Shown in pieces: positions 41,111 through 49,184 of a stretch of 64,000 bases of DNA. Below the pieces are notes generated by a model that saw nothing but the letters and a program-made list of their open reading frames with translations, was not told the DNA's origin and searched no databases. The translations under genes and the position numbers were made by a program. The DNA is from Embleya scabrispora (GTDB lineage: Bacteria > Actinomycetota > Actinomycetes > Streptomycetales > Streptomycetaceae). The DNA is taken from contig NZ_MWQN01000001.1 in NCBI RefSeq assembly GCF_002024165.1, positions 434,001-498,000 on the forward strand, written 5' to 3'. Numbering within the stretch: the stretch's first letter is position 1; every line of letters begins with the position of its first letter.

Positions 41111-43630
41111 TCACCGGTCGCGGATTTCCGCCCAGACGATCTTCCCGGTGTCGGTGGGCCGCACTCCCCAATCGGTGGTGAGGCCGGCCACGATGCTCAA
41201 CCCGCGGTGCCGTTCGTCGTGACCGGGAGAGGCGATCTCCTTGGGCAGTCGCCCGTCGTGGTCGACCACCTCCACGATCAGCCGGCCCGGATGGTGGCGC
41301 AGCCGCAACTCCATGGGCGTGCGGGCGTGTTCGGCGGCGTTGGAGACGAGTTCGGTGACCACCGAGCAGGTGGTGTCGCTGTGGTCGACCAGGTTCCAGC
41401 GGGCCAGCGTGGCGCGGACGAAGTCGCGGGCCTCGCGGGCCGAGCGCGGGGTGGGCGGCAGGTCGAGGCCGGCGGTGCGCTCGACGCTGTGCCGGGCGCG
41501 CACAAGGAGCAGCGCGACGTCGTCGGGCTCCTGGCCGGTGAGCATCGTCTTGGCCAGCAGGTCGGCCACGTCGGCGACGGTGCAGGTGCCGCCGGTGGTG
41601 CCGTCGATGTGCTCGGTGAGTTCCTGGAGCCGGTCGGTGAGCGAGGCGTCGTGCGATTCGACCAGGCCGTCGGTGTACAGCAGCAGCTGATCACCGGCGT
41701 CGAAGCCGACCATCGCGTCCTCGAAGGTGGTGCCGTCCAGCCCCAGCGGGACGCCGAGGTCGTCCTCCAGGAGTTCGACCTTGCCGTCCGCGCTGATCAG
41801 CGCGGGCGGCAGGTGTCCGGCGTTGGACCAGTGCACGGTGGCGTCGCCGGGGTCGTAGACGGCGTAGACGCAGGTGATGATCTGGTCCTCGCCGCCGAGC
41901 CCGGTCACCAGCCGGTTCAGATGCCGCATCACCCGCGCCGGCGGCAGGTCCATGACCGCGTACGCCCGGACCGCGGCACGCAGTTGGCCCATCACGGCGG
42001 CGGCCTGCAGACCCCGGCCCATCACGTCGCCGACCACCAGGGCGATCCGCCCGGCGGACAGCGGGATCACGTCGAACCAGTCGCCGCCGACCTGCTGGCC
42101 CTTGGCCCCGGGCAGGTAGCGAAAGGCGATGTCCAACTCGTCCAGGTCGGGCGGGACCTGCGGGAGCAGGCTGCGCTGGAGTTCCACGGCGGTGTCGCGG
42201 ACGCTGCGGAACAACCGGGCGTTCTCGATCGCGGTGGCGGCTTGGGCGGCGATGCCGAGGGCGAGTTGTTCGTCGCGTTCGGTGAACACGTCGGCTCGGG
42301 TGTGGCAGAAGGAGAACGCGCCCAGGTCCTCGCCGGTGGCGGTGGTCACCGGGATGGTCAGCAGGCTGCGGACCGGCGGTTGCCCGGCGGTGCTGACCCG
42401 GTAGGGCAGCAGTTCGGCCGCGCCCGGCTCCTCGGTGAGGTCGCCGCGACGCACGGTGGTCGGCGGGACGACGGTGGTCTGCGGGCGGGTCCGCGCCGCG
42501 AAGGTGGGGCGCGGGCGCGGAAGGCGGTCGATCAGGGTGGGGTCGGCGCTGGTGACGGCGTAGCGGGTGTCGGCGACGCCGCCGGTGTCGTAGTCGATGT
42601 AGCGGAAGATGCCGTGCTCGGCGGCGATCACCGAGGTGGCGGCGTCGGTGGCGGCCTGGACCAGGCGTTCGAGGTTGAGTTCGCGGGTGAGCTTTTGGCC
42701 GACGCGGTAGAGCGTCTCGACGATCCGGGTCTCCTGGTCGAGCCGGCGCTGTTTGTAGGCGAGTTGTTCCTGCTGCGAGCGCACCCGGTCGCGGGCGTCG
42801 GCGGCGACCAGGGCCGCCTGCGCGGAGGTGCCCTCGTGGGCGGCCAGGAGTTGTTCGAGCGCGTCCAGGCGGGCTGCGGCGAGGTGCCTGACGGGGGTGT
42901 GCCGTCCCGGGCCGCCGGCGAACAGGGGCGCGGTGTTGAGCGGGAGCAGGGCCAACCGGGTGGAGACGGCGACGGTGCGGAAGAGTTCGGCGATCCGGGC
43001 CGGGACGTACACGCGGGTGAACATCAGGACGGTGAACAGTTCGCCGTCGGGAAGCTTGCCGGCGTAGCCGATCACGGATTTTATGCCGTGGGCCCGGATG
43101 AACTCCTTGTCCGGGACGGCGCTGCCGGCGAGCGCGTCGGGGATGTGGGTGATGTCGTGCCGGTCCCACTCGGTGTCCCCGCTCAGCGGCCCGGCCACGA
43201 TCTCCTCGGCGGTGACCCCGAGTTGGTCCAGCATGGCGCTGATCATCGGCGCTCGGCGGACCGCCTGGACGCTGGGGAAGGCGACCACCTGGTGCCGGCG
43301 CGAGCGGGTGCGGTCGCGCCAGTCGGGGTGGTCGCCGGTGGTGGCGAGGAGGGTGAGGCAGCGCAGGTCGGGGTGCGGGACGAGGTCGGGTTGCCGACGC
43401 AGGGCGCACTGTTCCAGGTCCGGGGTGAGGTTGCGCCAGGGCATGGTCTGGAACAGGCGGGTGAGGACGAGTTGCGACCGTCCGGTGTCCGGGTCGCGAA
43501 AGGTGGTGCGCAGGTGCTGCACGATCGCACGGGCGGCGTCCTCGGTGGTGGCCGATTCGGCGGTGACCCGGCGCAGTTCGGAACTGCACACCACCATGTC
43601 GCTGACGGTGAAGTTGGCGAGGTCGAACAC
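41111..43630 (-). CDS. GAF/SpoIIE phosphatase/HATPase signalling protein
   Basis: 839 residues. An N-terminal about 240-residue sensor that looks GAF-like but I cannot name is followed by a coiled linker (about 255-305) and a GAF domain (about 315-475). A PP2C-type SpoIIE phosphatase (about 485-715; GGDWFDV, GDVMGRG, YTDGLVE, Asp703-Asp704) precedes an anti-sigma-type HATPase (about 735-839; ELVSNAAEH N-box). Such proteins control sigma factors by dephosphorylating anti-anti-sigma proteins, and the kinase module may phosphorylate them. GTG at 43630 has GGAGG about 13 nt upstream; up to 37 extra codons are possible. Confidence 0.9.
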   Translation of the reverse strand: MFDLANFTVSDMVVCSSELRRVTAESATTEDAARAIVQHLRTTFRDPDTGRSQLVLTRLFQTMPWRNLTPDLEQCALRRQPDLVPHPDLRCLTLLATTGDHPDWRDRTRSRRHQVVAFPSVQAVRRAPMISAMLDQLGVTAEEIVAGPLSGDTEWDRHDITHIPDALAGSAVPDKEFIRAHGIKSVIGYAGKLPDGELFTVLMFTRVYVPARIAELFRTVAVSTRLALLPLNTAPLFAGGPGRHTPVRHLAAARLDALEQLLAAHEGTSAQAALVAADARDRVRSQQEQLAYKQRRLDQETRIVETLYRVGQKLTRELNLERLVQAATDAATSVIAAEHGIFRYIDYDTGGVADTRYAVTSADPTLIDRLPRPRPTFAARTRPQTTVVPPTTVRRGDLTEEPGAAELLPYRVSTAGQPPVRSLLTIPVTTATGEDLGAFSFCHTRADVFTERDEQLALGIAAQAATAIENARLFRSVRDTAVELQRSLLPQVPPDLDELDIAFRYLPGAKGQQVGGDWFDVIPLSAGRIALVVGDVMGRGLQAAAVMGQLRAAVRAYAVMDLPPARVMRHLNRLVTGLGGEDQIITCVYAVYDPGDATVHWSNAGHLPPALISADGKVELLEDDLGVPLGLDGTTFEDAMVGFDAGDQLLLYTDGLVESHDASLTDRLQELTEHIDGTTGGTCTVADVADLLAKTMLTGQEPDDVALLLVRARHSVERTAGLDLPPTPRSAREARDFVRATLARWNLVDHSDTTCSVVTELVSNAAEHARTPMELRLRHHPGRLIVEVVDHDGRLPKEIASPGHDERHRGLSIVAGLTTDWGVRPTDTGKIVWAEIRDR

Positions 43631-43746
43631 AGGGCGTCCACGTCCTCCGTGGGGGTGCGGGGCACCATCATGGCGCGCCGGTGCGGGTGAAGTGATGCGT
43701 TTTGTGTATTTGGTGGCATGCCGGGCGAGGACCGGGCACACGTCGA

Positions 43747-43776
43747 GGCCCTCCGAGTGCGGTGGCTCGGAGGGCC
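43747..43776 (-). terminator. Terminator of the sffA operon
   Basis: GGCCCTCCGAG (43747-43757) pairs perfectly with CTCGGAGGGCC (43766-43776) around an 8-nt loop. It lies 37 bp past the sffA stop codon, before the SpoIIE-type gene. Confidence 0.8.
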
Positions 43777-43813
43777 TTCGAGGGCGTGGGGGCGGCGGGG
43801 GCGCGCCGTGCGG

Positions 43814-45397
43814 TCAGGCGGTCGGTTCGGGCTCTCGCCGGCGCTCCTTGGCGAGCGAGATGGTGGGGTCCTCGACGGCGAGCGCGTCGGTGTGGTGCGG
43901 CAGCAGGGCGAGCAGGCGCCGGCGTTCCGCCTCGGGGGTGTCCTCTTCGAGCGGATCCGGGGTGTGCGGGATCTGGATGCGCACCACCGGGCCGTTGCCG
44001 ATCCGTACGTAGCCGCGCCCGGGCGGCATGTCCTCGCCGCCGGAGACGCCGGGGCCGGTGCCCAGGACGGTCCGGATGGTCTCGGGCTCCAGCGGACCGA
44101 GGACGACGCGCGTGTGCGTGTCGGCGATCAGCGCGGGGCGCAGCCGGTCCAGGTGGGTGGGGCGGGTGCTGGTGATCACGCCGATGTGGGCGGCGCGCCC
44201 CAGGCGCAGGGGCAGGTCGAGCAGTTCCTGGGGGTCGGTGGTGCCCTGGCCGGCGGCGAGGTCGGTCAGTTCGGTGATCTCGTCCAGGATCACCCACAGC
44301 GGACGGCGGGCGTTGTCCGGAACCGGCGTGCCGTGTTGTTTGGCGTGGGTGACGGCGGCGATCCGGCGCTCCGTCTCGTGCCGCAGCCAGGTCAGCGTCT
44401 CCAGGGCGCCGTGGTAGCCGGTCTCGACGCGCAGGATGTTGCGGCGCCCGGCCAGGCAGGCGTAGTCGCCGGAGCCGCTGCCGTCGATCACCACGATGTC
44501 GCCGTCGCGGGCGGCCTGGAGGGCGATGGTGCGCAGCAGGTTCGACTTGCCCGCGCCGGGGGCGGCGACGGCGAGCAGGTGCGGGTCGGTGCTGCGGTTG
44601 CCGGTGCGCCAGATGACCGGCGGGAGTTGGTGGGTGGCCCCGTCGACCCGGATCGGGGTGCGGCGGTTGGTGCTGTCGGCGTCGGTGATGCCGAGCAGGA
44701 TCTCGCACGGCGCGGTGACGAACTGCTGGGCCGGGACGGCGGCGGGCAGCGGGGGCAGTGCGGCGACGGTGAGGCGGTTGTGCTCGGTGTCCCAGTCGTG
44801 GAAGTACTCGCGGCCGCGGCCGATCTTGGCCTGGAGCACCCGTTCGATCCGGGCTCGGGCGCCGGGGTCGTCGTCGGTGAAGTAGGGGCTGTAGGTGAGT
44901 TCGAGGCGGGTGATCCGGTCGCCGTCGAGTTCCCAGTCGCGGAAGGCGTCGCGGTAGGTGCCGCCCGGATGGAAGAGCCTGGCCGGGTCGTGGTCGTCGG
45001 CGAGGTGCGGTACGAGGCCGTTGTAGACGGCCTGGAGCCGCAGTTCCGTGGGGTCGGGGCCGGGCTCGGGGGCGGGGGGCTTCTCCGCGCGGCCGAGCCA
45101 GGCGGCGGCGGCCAGGATCAGCAGCAGGGCGATCAGCGGGGCGTACGGCAGGAAGTACAGGGCGAGCAGCGCGCCGGCGACGACCGCGGCCCCGATCTTG
45201 CGCTTGTCCGCGGAGGCGTTCTTCCACCAGGCCCGGGCCCAGGCGAGTTGCCGGTTCAGGCCGCGGCCGAGGGTGAGCACGGGCGAGAAGGTGTCGCGCG
45301 TGTGCTGCTGGATCCGCGTGGCGCGCGAGCGGGTGTTGCCGAGGCCGTCCTTGGCGCGCTGGGCGATGGCGGCGAGGGATGCGGGGCCGGGGGACAT
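43814..45397 (-). CDS. sffA: SpoIIIE/FtsK-like DNA translocase (SffA-like)
   Basis: 527 residues. An N-terminal cytosolic part, two close membrane helices (about 69-101) and a C-terminal motor domain with Walker A PGAGKSN (about 280-286) and Walker B WVILDE (about 368-373), typical of FtsK/SpoIIIE ATPases. It lacks the gamma DNA-reading domain and has only two membrane helices instead of four. Size, the small membrane gene upstream and the rbpA/ppm neighbourhood match the S. coelicolor smeA-sffA operon, whose products act at sporulation septa in chromosome segregation. ATG follows GGAGA. Confidence 0.8.
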   Translation of the reverse strand: MSPGPASLAAIAQRAKDGLGNTRSRATRIQQHTRDTFSPVLTLGRGLNRQLAWARAWWKNASADKRKIGAAVVAGALLALYFLPYAPLIALLLILAAAAWLGRAEKPPAPEPGPDPTELRLQAVYNGLVPHLADDHDPARLFHPGGTYRDAFRDWELDGDRITRLELTYSPYFTDDDPGARARIERVLQAKIGRGREYFHDWDTEHNRLTVAALPPLPAAVPAQQFVTAPCEILLGITDADSTNRRTPIRVDGATHQLPPVIWRTGNRSTDPHLLAVAAPGAGKSNLLRTIALQAARDGDIVVIDGSGSGDYACLAGRRNILRVETGYHGALETLTWLRHETERRIAAVTHAKQHGTPVPDNARRPLWVILDEITELTDLAAGQGTTDPQELLDLPLRLGRAAHIGVITSTRPTHLDRLRPALIADTHTRVVLGPLEPETIRTVLGTGPGVSGGEDMPPGRGYVRIGNGPVVRIQIPHTPDPLEEDTPEAERRRLLALLPHHTDALAVEDPTISLAKERRREPEPTA

Positions 45398-45620
45398 GCG
45401 GTCTCCGTGGGGGGTCGGCGCGGGTAGGCGGGAGGCCCCGGTTCGGGGGACGATCCGGGGCCTGTGCGTGAGATTCGAGGAGCGCACCGCCCGCCGCGCT
45501 CGCCTCGGCGCACCGGTGAGGTACTCGAAGGCAACGCCTGTGCGAGGACTTCGCCGGTACGCCGAGGCGGGGCGCCGAGGGTGCGGGCGCGGCGGCGTGA
45601 CGGGGCGGCGGGGCGGCGGT

Positions 45621-45815
45621 TCAGAAGGTGATGCCGCTGAGGAGGTTGGCGATGCTGTTGCTGCTCGCGGTGATGTGGGGGGCGATCGAACTGCCCGCCA
45701 GGTAGAAGCCGAAGAGGGCGCAGACGAGGGCGTGCGGGATGCGCAGACCGTCCTTGCGGAACAGGACGTAGGCGATGACGCCGAGCAACAGGACGCCGGA
45801 GATGGACAGAACCAT
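45621..45815 (-). CDS. smeA: Small sporulation membrane protein (SmeA-like)
   Basis: 64 residues with two hydrophobic helices (VLSISGVLLLGVIAYVLFRK; ALVCALFGFYLAGSSI) and a Ser/Asn-rich C-terminus (ASSNSIANLLSGITF). GAAGGAGTACCC precedes the ATG. Its position directly upstream of the SffA-like translocase matches S. coelicolor SmeA, which is needed to bring SffA to division septa. The 223-bp gap to sffA is longer than expected for an operon but holds no gene. Confidence 0.75.
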   Translation of the reverse strand: MVLSISGVLLLGVIAYVLFRKDGLRIPHALVCALFGFYLAGSSIAPHITASSNSIANLLSGITF

Positions 45816-45838
45816 GGGTACTCCTTCGGGCGGTGCAC

Positions 45839-46210
45839 TCAGTGCGTGGGGGGTGGGGTGAGGATCCCGGTCCGGGCGATCCCGTAGAGGACCAGAACGG
45901 TGACGCCGAGGCGGCCGGGGGTGGACAACGCCCAGAGGGCGAGGTGCAACGCGATCACCAGCGGAAGCGTGGCGATCGCGTAGACGGTGTGGAACGCGCG
46001 GGTCTGCGTGTTCGTGGCCTGGACGGCCGGGGCGAGCGTGCGGCGGACGACCGAGACGAGGGTGGGCGCCGCGGGCGCGGCGGGGACGGGCGGGGGGACG
46101 GGGATGGGAGCCGGCCCGGGGGTGTGGCCGGCGGTCTCGGGCGTTGGGTCGGCGGGGGGCTTGGTGCGGGGGTCGGGCAGTAGTCGTTGCCGCAGGGGGG
46201 TGAGGCGCAT
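45839..46210 (-). CDS. Small membrane protein at head of smeA operon
   Basis: 123 residues. A Pro/Ala-rich, probably disordered N-terminal part (about 1-70) is followed by two hydrophobic helices (YAIATLPLVIALHLALWAL; LGVTVLVLYGIARTGIL). GGGGAG lies 11-16 nt before the ATG. It is 23 bp upstream of the SmeA-like gene on the same strand, so it is likely the first gene of that operon. I recognise no family. Confidence 0.6.
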   Translation of the reverse strand: MRLTPLRQRLLPDPRTKPPADPTPETAGHTPGPAPIPVPPPVPAAPAAPTLVSVVRRTLAPAVQATNTQTRAFHTVYAIATLPLVIALHLALWALSTPGRLGVTVLVLYGIARTGILTPPPTH

Positions 46211-46254
46211 GTGGGTGGTTTCTCCCCGAGGTGGCGGGCGGTTGGCCTATCTAC

Positions 46255-46300
46255 GTATTACTTAAAGTGCTCTTATCGTCACAAATGGTGCGTATGTGTC
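46255..46300 (-). promoter_or_regulatory. Possible promoter and WhiA-type site of smeA operon
   Basis: On the minus strand TTGTGA (46284-46279), 18 bp and TAATAC (46260-46255) make a plausible promoter in an unusually AT-rich stretch 45 bp upstream of the first smeA-operon gene. A GACAC pentamer (46300-46296), the core of WhiA sites, lies just upstream. A pentamer alone is weak evidence. Confidence 0.35.
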
Positions 46301-46445
46301 AAAGCATCAAACGGGTGGAATCGCCATCTTTTCCTTGATGGATCACCCGTATGGAGGACGCGCGGAAGCACTGGACGCGGGGACGCGGCGGCACGCGGCG
46401 CGGGGCATGCCCGCCGGCGCGGCCCACTTCTGGCAGCGTGAGGCC

Positions 46446-46685
46446 ATGGCCATCCTGCTCGTGGTGCACCACACGCCCTCCCCCACGCTCGCCGAGATGC
46501 TGGAGGCGACCCTCGCGGGCGCCCGGGATCCGGAGATCGAGGGGGTGGAGGTACGGGTGCGGGCCGCCCTCACCTGCTCGCCGGTGGAGGTCCTGGAGGC
46601 GGACGGCTACCTGCTCGGCACACCCGCGAACCTGGGCTACATGTCGGGGGCACTCAAGCACTTCTTTGACCTGAGTTGTCGTTAG
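46446..46685 (+). pseudogene. Flavodoxin/FMN reductase-like gene cut by prophage
   Basis: Only the first about 75 codons of a flavodoxin-fold protein remain: MAILLVVHHTPSPTLAEML, EVLEADGYLLGTPANLGYM and GALKHFFD, the FMN-binding loop of NADPH-dependent FMN reductase-like proteins. Family members run on for about another 70 residues. Here the frame leaves the family after FFD and stops after LSCR. The break coincides with the start of prophage DNA, so the gene is the likely attB target. GTGAGG precedes the ATG. The missing 3' half should lie at the other prophage end, outside this window. Confidence 0.82.
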
Positions 46686-46700
46686 TCACCACTCACGGCG
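46660..46700. other. Probable attL junction
   Basis: Host coding sequence ends around CACTTCTTTGAC (46661-46672), and phage-like sequence with inverted repeats (GGGTTGTACGAACCC at 46700-46714) follows. Without the right end, the exact core cannot be fixed, nor whether a serine or tyrosine integrase was used. Confidence 0.5.
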
Positions 46701-46726
46701 GGTTGTACGAACCCCACAACGAGAAG

Positions 46727-46759
46727 CGCGGCCCGGCCCTGGGTGGGGACCGGGCCGCG
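46727..46759. terminator. Hairpin at prophage left edge
   Basis: CGCGGCCCGG (46727-46736) pairs exactly with CCGGGCCGCG (46750-46759). It stands between the disrupted host gene and the first prophage gene and probably stops read-through in either direction. Confidence 0.6.
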
Positions 46760-46835
46760 TGCCCGCCGCCCGAGGGCGGACACAACCGGGCAACCCGGCT
46801 GTCGGCAGCATGAACGGTTGGGCTGACACGACAAC

Positions 46836-46869
46836 GGCCCCGAACCGGTGACGAACCGGATACGGGGCC
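46836..46869. repeat. Second hairpin upstream of the XRE gene
   Basis: GGCCCCG (46836-46842) pairs with CGGGGCC (46863-46869), and inner CCGG copies can pair too. A direct repeat GAACCGG is included. It could be a terminator or a binding site of the following regulator. Confidence 0.4.
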
Positions 46870-46980
46870 ATATACCGCCGGCAAGCCGTAGCCTGGCCGG
46901 GACAGAACTCACAGACAGGGTACCGCTCCCGCCCCGCTCCACAGGGAGCACCGCCCACTGCACAGGCAGGGGACAACACA

Positions 46981-48183
46981 GTGGCTGACGACCACGACAT
47001 CCGCAGCATCGGCCAGAGAATCCACGACATCCGCCGCCGGGAGGGCATCTCCCGCGCCGACCTCGCCGCCGTTGCCGACCGCAGCACCGACTGGCTCAAG
47101 TCGGTGGAGTTGGGCCGCCGGCAGCTCGACCGCATCGGCCCGCTCATGGCCATCGCCGACCGGCTCGGCGTCGACCTCGCCGAGCTGATCGGCGTGGCGC
47201 CGCGGGACGACCGCAGCCCGCGCACCGGCTACGACGCCGTGCCCCAGATCCGCCGGTCGCTGCTGCGGCACCAGCTCGGGCAGCCCACCGGCCACCCGCG
47301 GCCGCTCGCCGACCTGCGTCTCGACGCGCACACCGCTCACCGCCACCGGCAGGCCGCGCGGTTCGGCGATCTCGGCGCGCTCCTCCCTGGGCTGATCGAT
47401 GACGCGTCGACCGCCGCCGCTGCCCACGACGGCGACGAGCAGCAGCAGACCCACGGGCTGCTGTCGGCGGTGCTGTGCGATACGGCGATGCTGGTCAAAC
47501 GGCTCGGGCAGATCGACCTGGCGACCGTCTCGGCTCGGCAGGCCGTTGATGCAGCCGTGGCCGCTGGTGATCCCCTGCTGGAGATCGCTGCGATGTGGAC
47601 CCAGGCGGAGGTGTGCGTGTCCGCCGGTGCGCGGGTCGAGGGTCTGGGCATCGTGCGGGCCGGACTCGATCGACTCGACACGCTGCTGAGCGACGACGAC
47701 ATGCCCGCCTGGAGTCTGTGGGGGACCATGCACCTGGTTGCGGCGGTCCAGGCCGCGCAGTGGTCGGACCGGGCGACTGTCGAGGACCACATCCGGGAGG
47801 CCACAGCCGCGGCCGAGCGGACCGGTGATCGCAACGACCACGGGACCTGCTTCGGTCCGGCGAACGCGGCGTTGATGGAGCTGTCGTCCCGCCTCGAACT
47901 CGGAGACGGGCGGGCAGCCCTGGAGGCGACTCAGGGCGTCGACCTGTCTGCACTCCCCACGGAGCGGCGCGCTCGGCATCTCATCGACGTTGGCCGGGCC
48001 CACGCCCAGGCCCGCGACGACGCCGCGTCGATGCGGTCGCTGCTGGAGGCCGATCGTCTGGCGCCGGAGTATGTGCACTCGCATGCGATGGTGCGCGACA
48101 TGGTCGTGACCGCGCGCCGACGGGACCTGCTGACGTCGCGTGAACCAGTGCACCGCATGGCCCGCCGCATCGGCGTGAGTTAG
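46981..48183 (+). CDS. XRE-family regulator with TPR-like C-terminus
   Basis: 400 residues. The N-terminal XRE helix-turn-helix (about 8-65: IGQRIHDIRRREGISRADLA, ADRSTDWLKSVELGRR, IADRLGVDLAELIG) is clear. The remaining about 330 residues are Ala/Asp-rich helices (repeated LLEIAAMWTQAEVCVSAG-type hairpins) consistent with TPR-like repeats, as in signal-sensing regulators of Streptomyces mobile elements. It is the first gene of the prophage next to attL, so it may control lysogeny. The start is GTG after GGGGAC. A near-perfect palindrome follows the stop codon. Confidence 0.85.
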   Translation: MADDHDIRSIGQRIHDIRRREGISRADLAAVADRSTDWLKSVELGRRQLDRIGPLMAIADRLGVDLAELIGVAPRDDRSPRTGYDAVPQIRRSLLRHQLGQPTGHPRPLADLRLDAHTAHRHRQAARFGDLGALLPGLIDDASTAAAAHDGDEQQQTHGLLSAVLCDTAMLVKRLGQIDLATVSARQAVDAAVAAGDPLLEIAAMWTQAEVCVSAGARVEGLGIVRAGLDRLDTLLSDDDMPAWSLWGTMHLVAAVQAAQWSDRATVEDHIREATAAAERTGDRNDHGTCFGPANAALMELSSRLELGDGRAALEATQGVDLSALPTERRARHLIDVGRAHAQARDDAASMRSLLEADRLAPEYVHSHAMVRDMVVTARRRDLLTSREPVHRMARRIGVS

Positions 48184-48213
48184 CCGCTGACCTCTTCGCT
48201 TTACCTTCTCTTG

Positions 48214-48244
48214 ACGGACCGGGTACACCCTGTACCCGGTCCGT
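48214..48244. promoter_or_regulatory. 14-bp palindrome between prophage genes
   Basis: ACGGACCGGGTACA (48214-48227) and TGTACCCGGTCCGT (48231-48244) are exact complements with a CCC centre. The core GGGTAC half-site also occurs upstream of the XRE gene (GGGTACC, 46918-46924). It lies 31 bp after the XRE stop and 26 bp before the next start. An operator for the XRE repressor or a terminator are both possible; there is no T-run. Confidence 0.6.
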
Positions 48245-48270
48245 TGCTATGCGGCCATCACGCTGGATGC

Positions 48271-48459
48271 ATGGCCGATGACACCGTGCGCGTAGAGAGC
48301 AGCGGCGATCCCGACGAACAGGTGCGGATACACCTCCCTGGACGCACCATCCCGGACATCACCCGTGACGAGGCCGCCGCCCTGTACCGGCAGCTCGGCG
48401 CATACCTGATCCGGACCATCCCCGCCCAGCCGCTGCGCGCTCCGACCAGCCGCGGCTGA
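48271..48459 (+). CDS. Small phage protein, unknown
   Basis: 62 residues, acidic N-terminus (MADDTVRVESSGDPDEQVRI) followed by ITRDEAAALYRQLGAYLIRT, a short helical segment. No domain is recognised. The ATG starts 26 bp after the palindrome, so expression is probably controlled there. No strong ribosome binding site is visible. Confidence 0.5.
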   Translation: MADDTVRVESSGDPDEQVRIHLPGRTIPDITRDEAAALYRQLGAYLIRTIPAQPLRAPTSRG

Positions 48460-48576
48460 CCCACGATCCGGGCGGGCCCGGCTGGGGTGCTGGCCACCCT
48501 CCGTCCCCCACGCCGTACCGAGCGGCGCCGGGCCCGCCCGTTCTACCCACCTGTGCTCACACCTGCTGGAGCCCGC

Positions 48577-49173
48577 ATGACCGACGTCGAGGCGGTCCCT
48601 ACGACCGTCGTGTCCCTGGCCGCCTGGAGCATTCACCTCGAATTCGTCGACCACCCCCGGCCATGGCGCCTGGACGCGTTCGCCGCCGTCCCCGCCAGCC
48701 CGACGGCCGCCGTTGCGGTGGCGGTCCCCGCCTACGAGCGTGCAGAGTTCCACCTCACTGACGCCGATGTCGCGGTGCTCGCTGCCACGCTCCTCCGGCC
48801 GCCGCGCCCGCAGGACCGCCCGCCGGGCCGAGCCCGGCTACTCCGGGAGGGCACCGCCCTCCGGTTGCGGCTGTACATCTCCGCCATCGACGGCGACCAG
48901 CCCGAGCCACGCGGGGTGATCAACCTCCAGGAACATCATCGCCAGGTCCTGCTGGACGACATCGCCCGGCACCGCCTCGACCTCATCCCCACAGTCGACG
49001 TGCCCGAGCCGCGGTTGCACCTCGACCCGATGCCCGTCACCGGCCTCGGCATCGACCAGGTCGCCCAGCTGCGCGACCGGTGCAACCGGTGGCTCGACAG
49101 CGAGGGCATCCGGGCCGCCCTCGCCGACCGCGAGATCGCGCGGCACATCGCGACCCGGACAACCGGCCCGTGA
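48577..49173 (+). CDS. Prophage protein, unknown
   Basis: 198 residues with mixed alpha/beta content. Beta-rich segments (VSLAAWSIHLEFVDHPRP; ALRLRLYISAIDGDQPEPRG) are followed by a helical C-terminus ending in DREIARHIATRTTGP. No motif identifies it. CTGGAG lies just before the ATG. Its stop overlaps a possible GTG start of the next gene by 4 nt, so the two are co-translated. Confidence 0.6.
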   Translation: MTDVEAVPTTVVSLAAWSIHLEFVDHPRPWRLDAFAAVPASPTAAVAVAVPAYERAEFHLTDADVAVLAATLLRPPRPQDRPPGRARLLREGTALRLRLYISAIDGDQPEPRGVINLQEHHRQVLLDDIARHRLDLIPTVDVPEPRLHLDPMPVTGLGIDQVAQLRDRCNRWLDSEGIRAALADREIARHIATRTTGP

Positions 49174-49184
49174 AGGACACCACT

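Noticed and set aside
46660-46700. tRNA-type attachment site
   Set aside because: No tRNA-like sequence is at the junction; the host side is a protein-coding flavodoxin-like frame.
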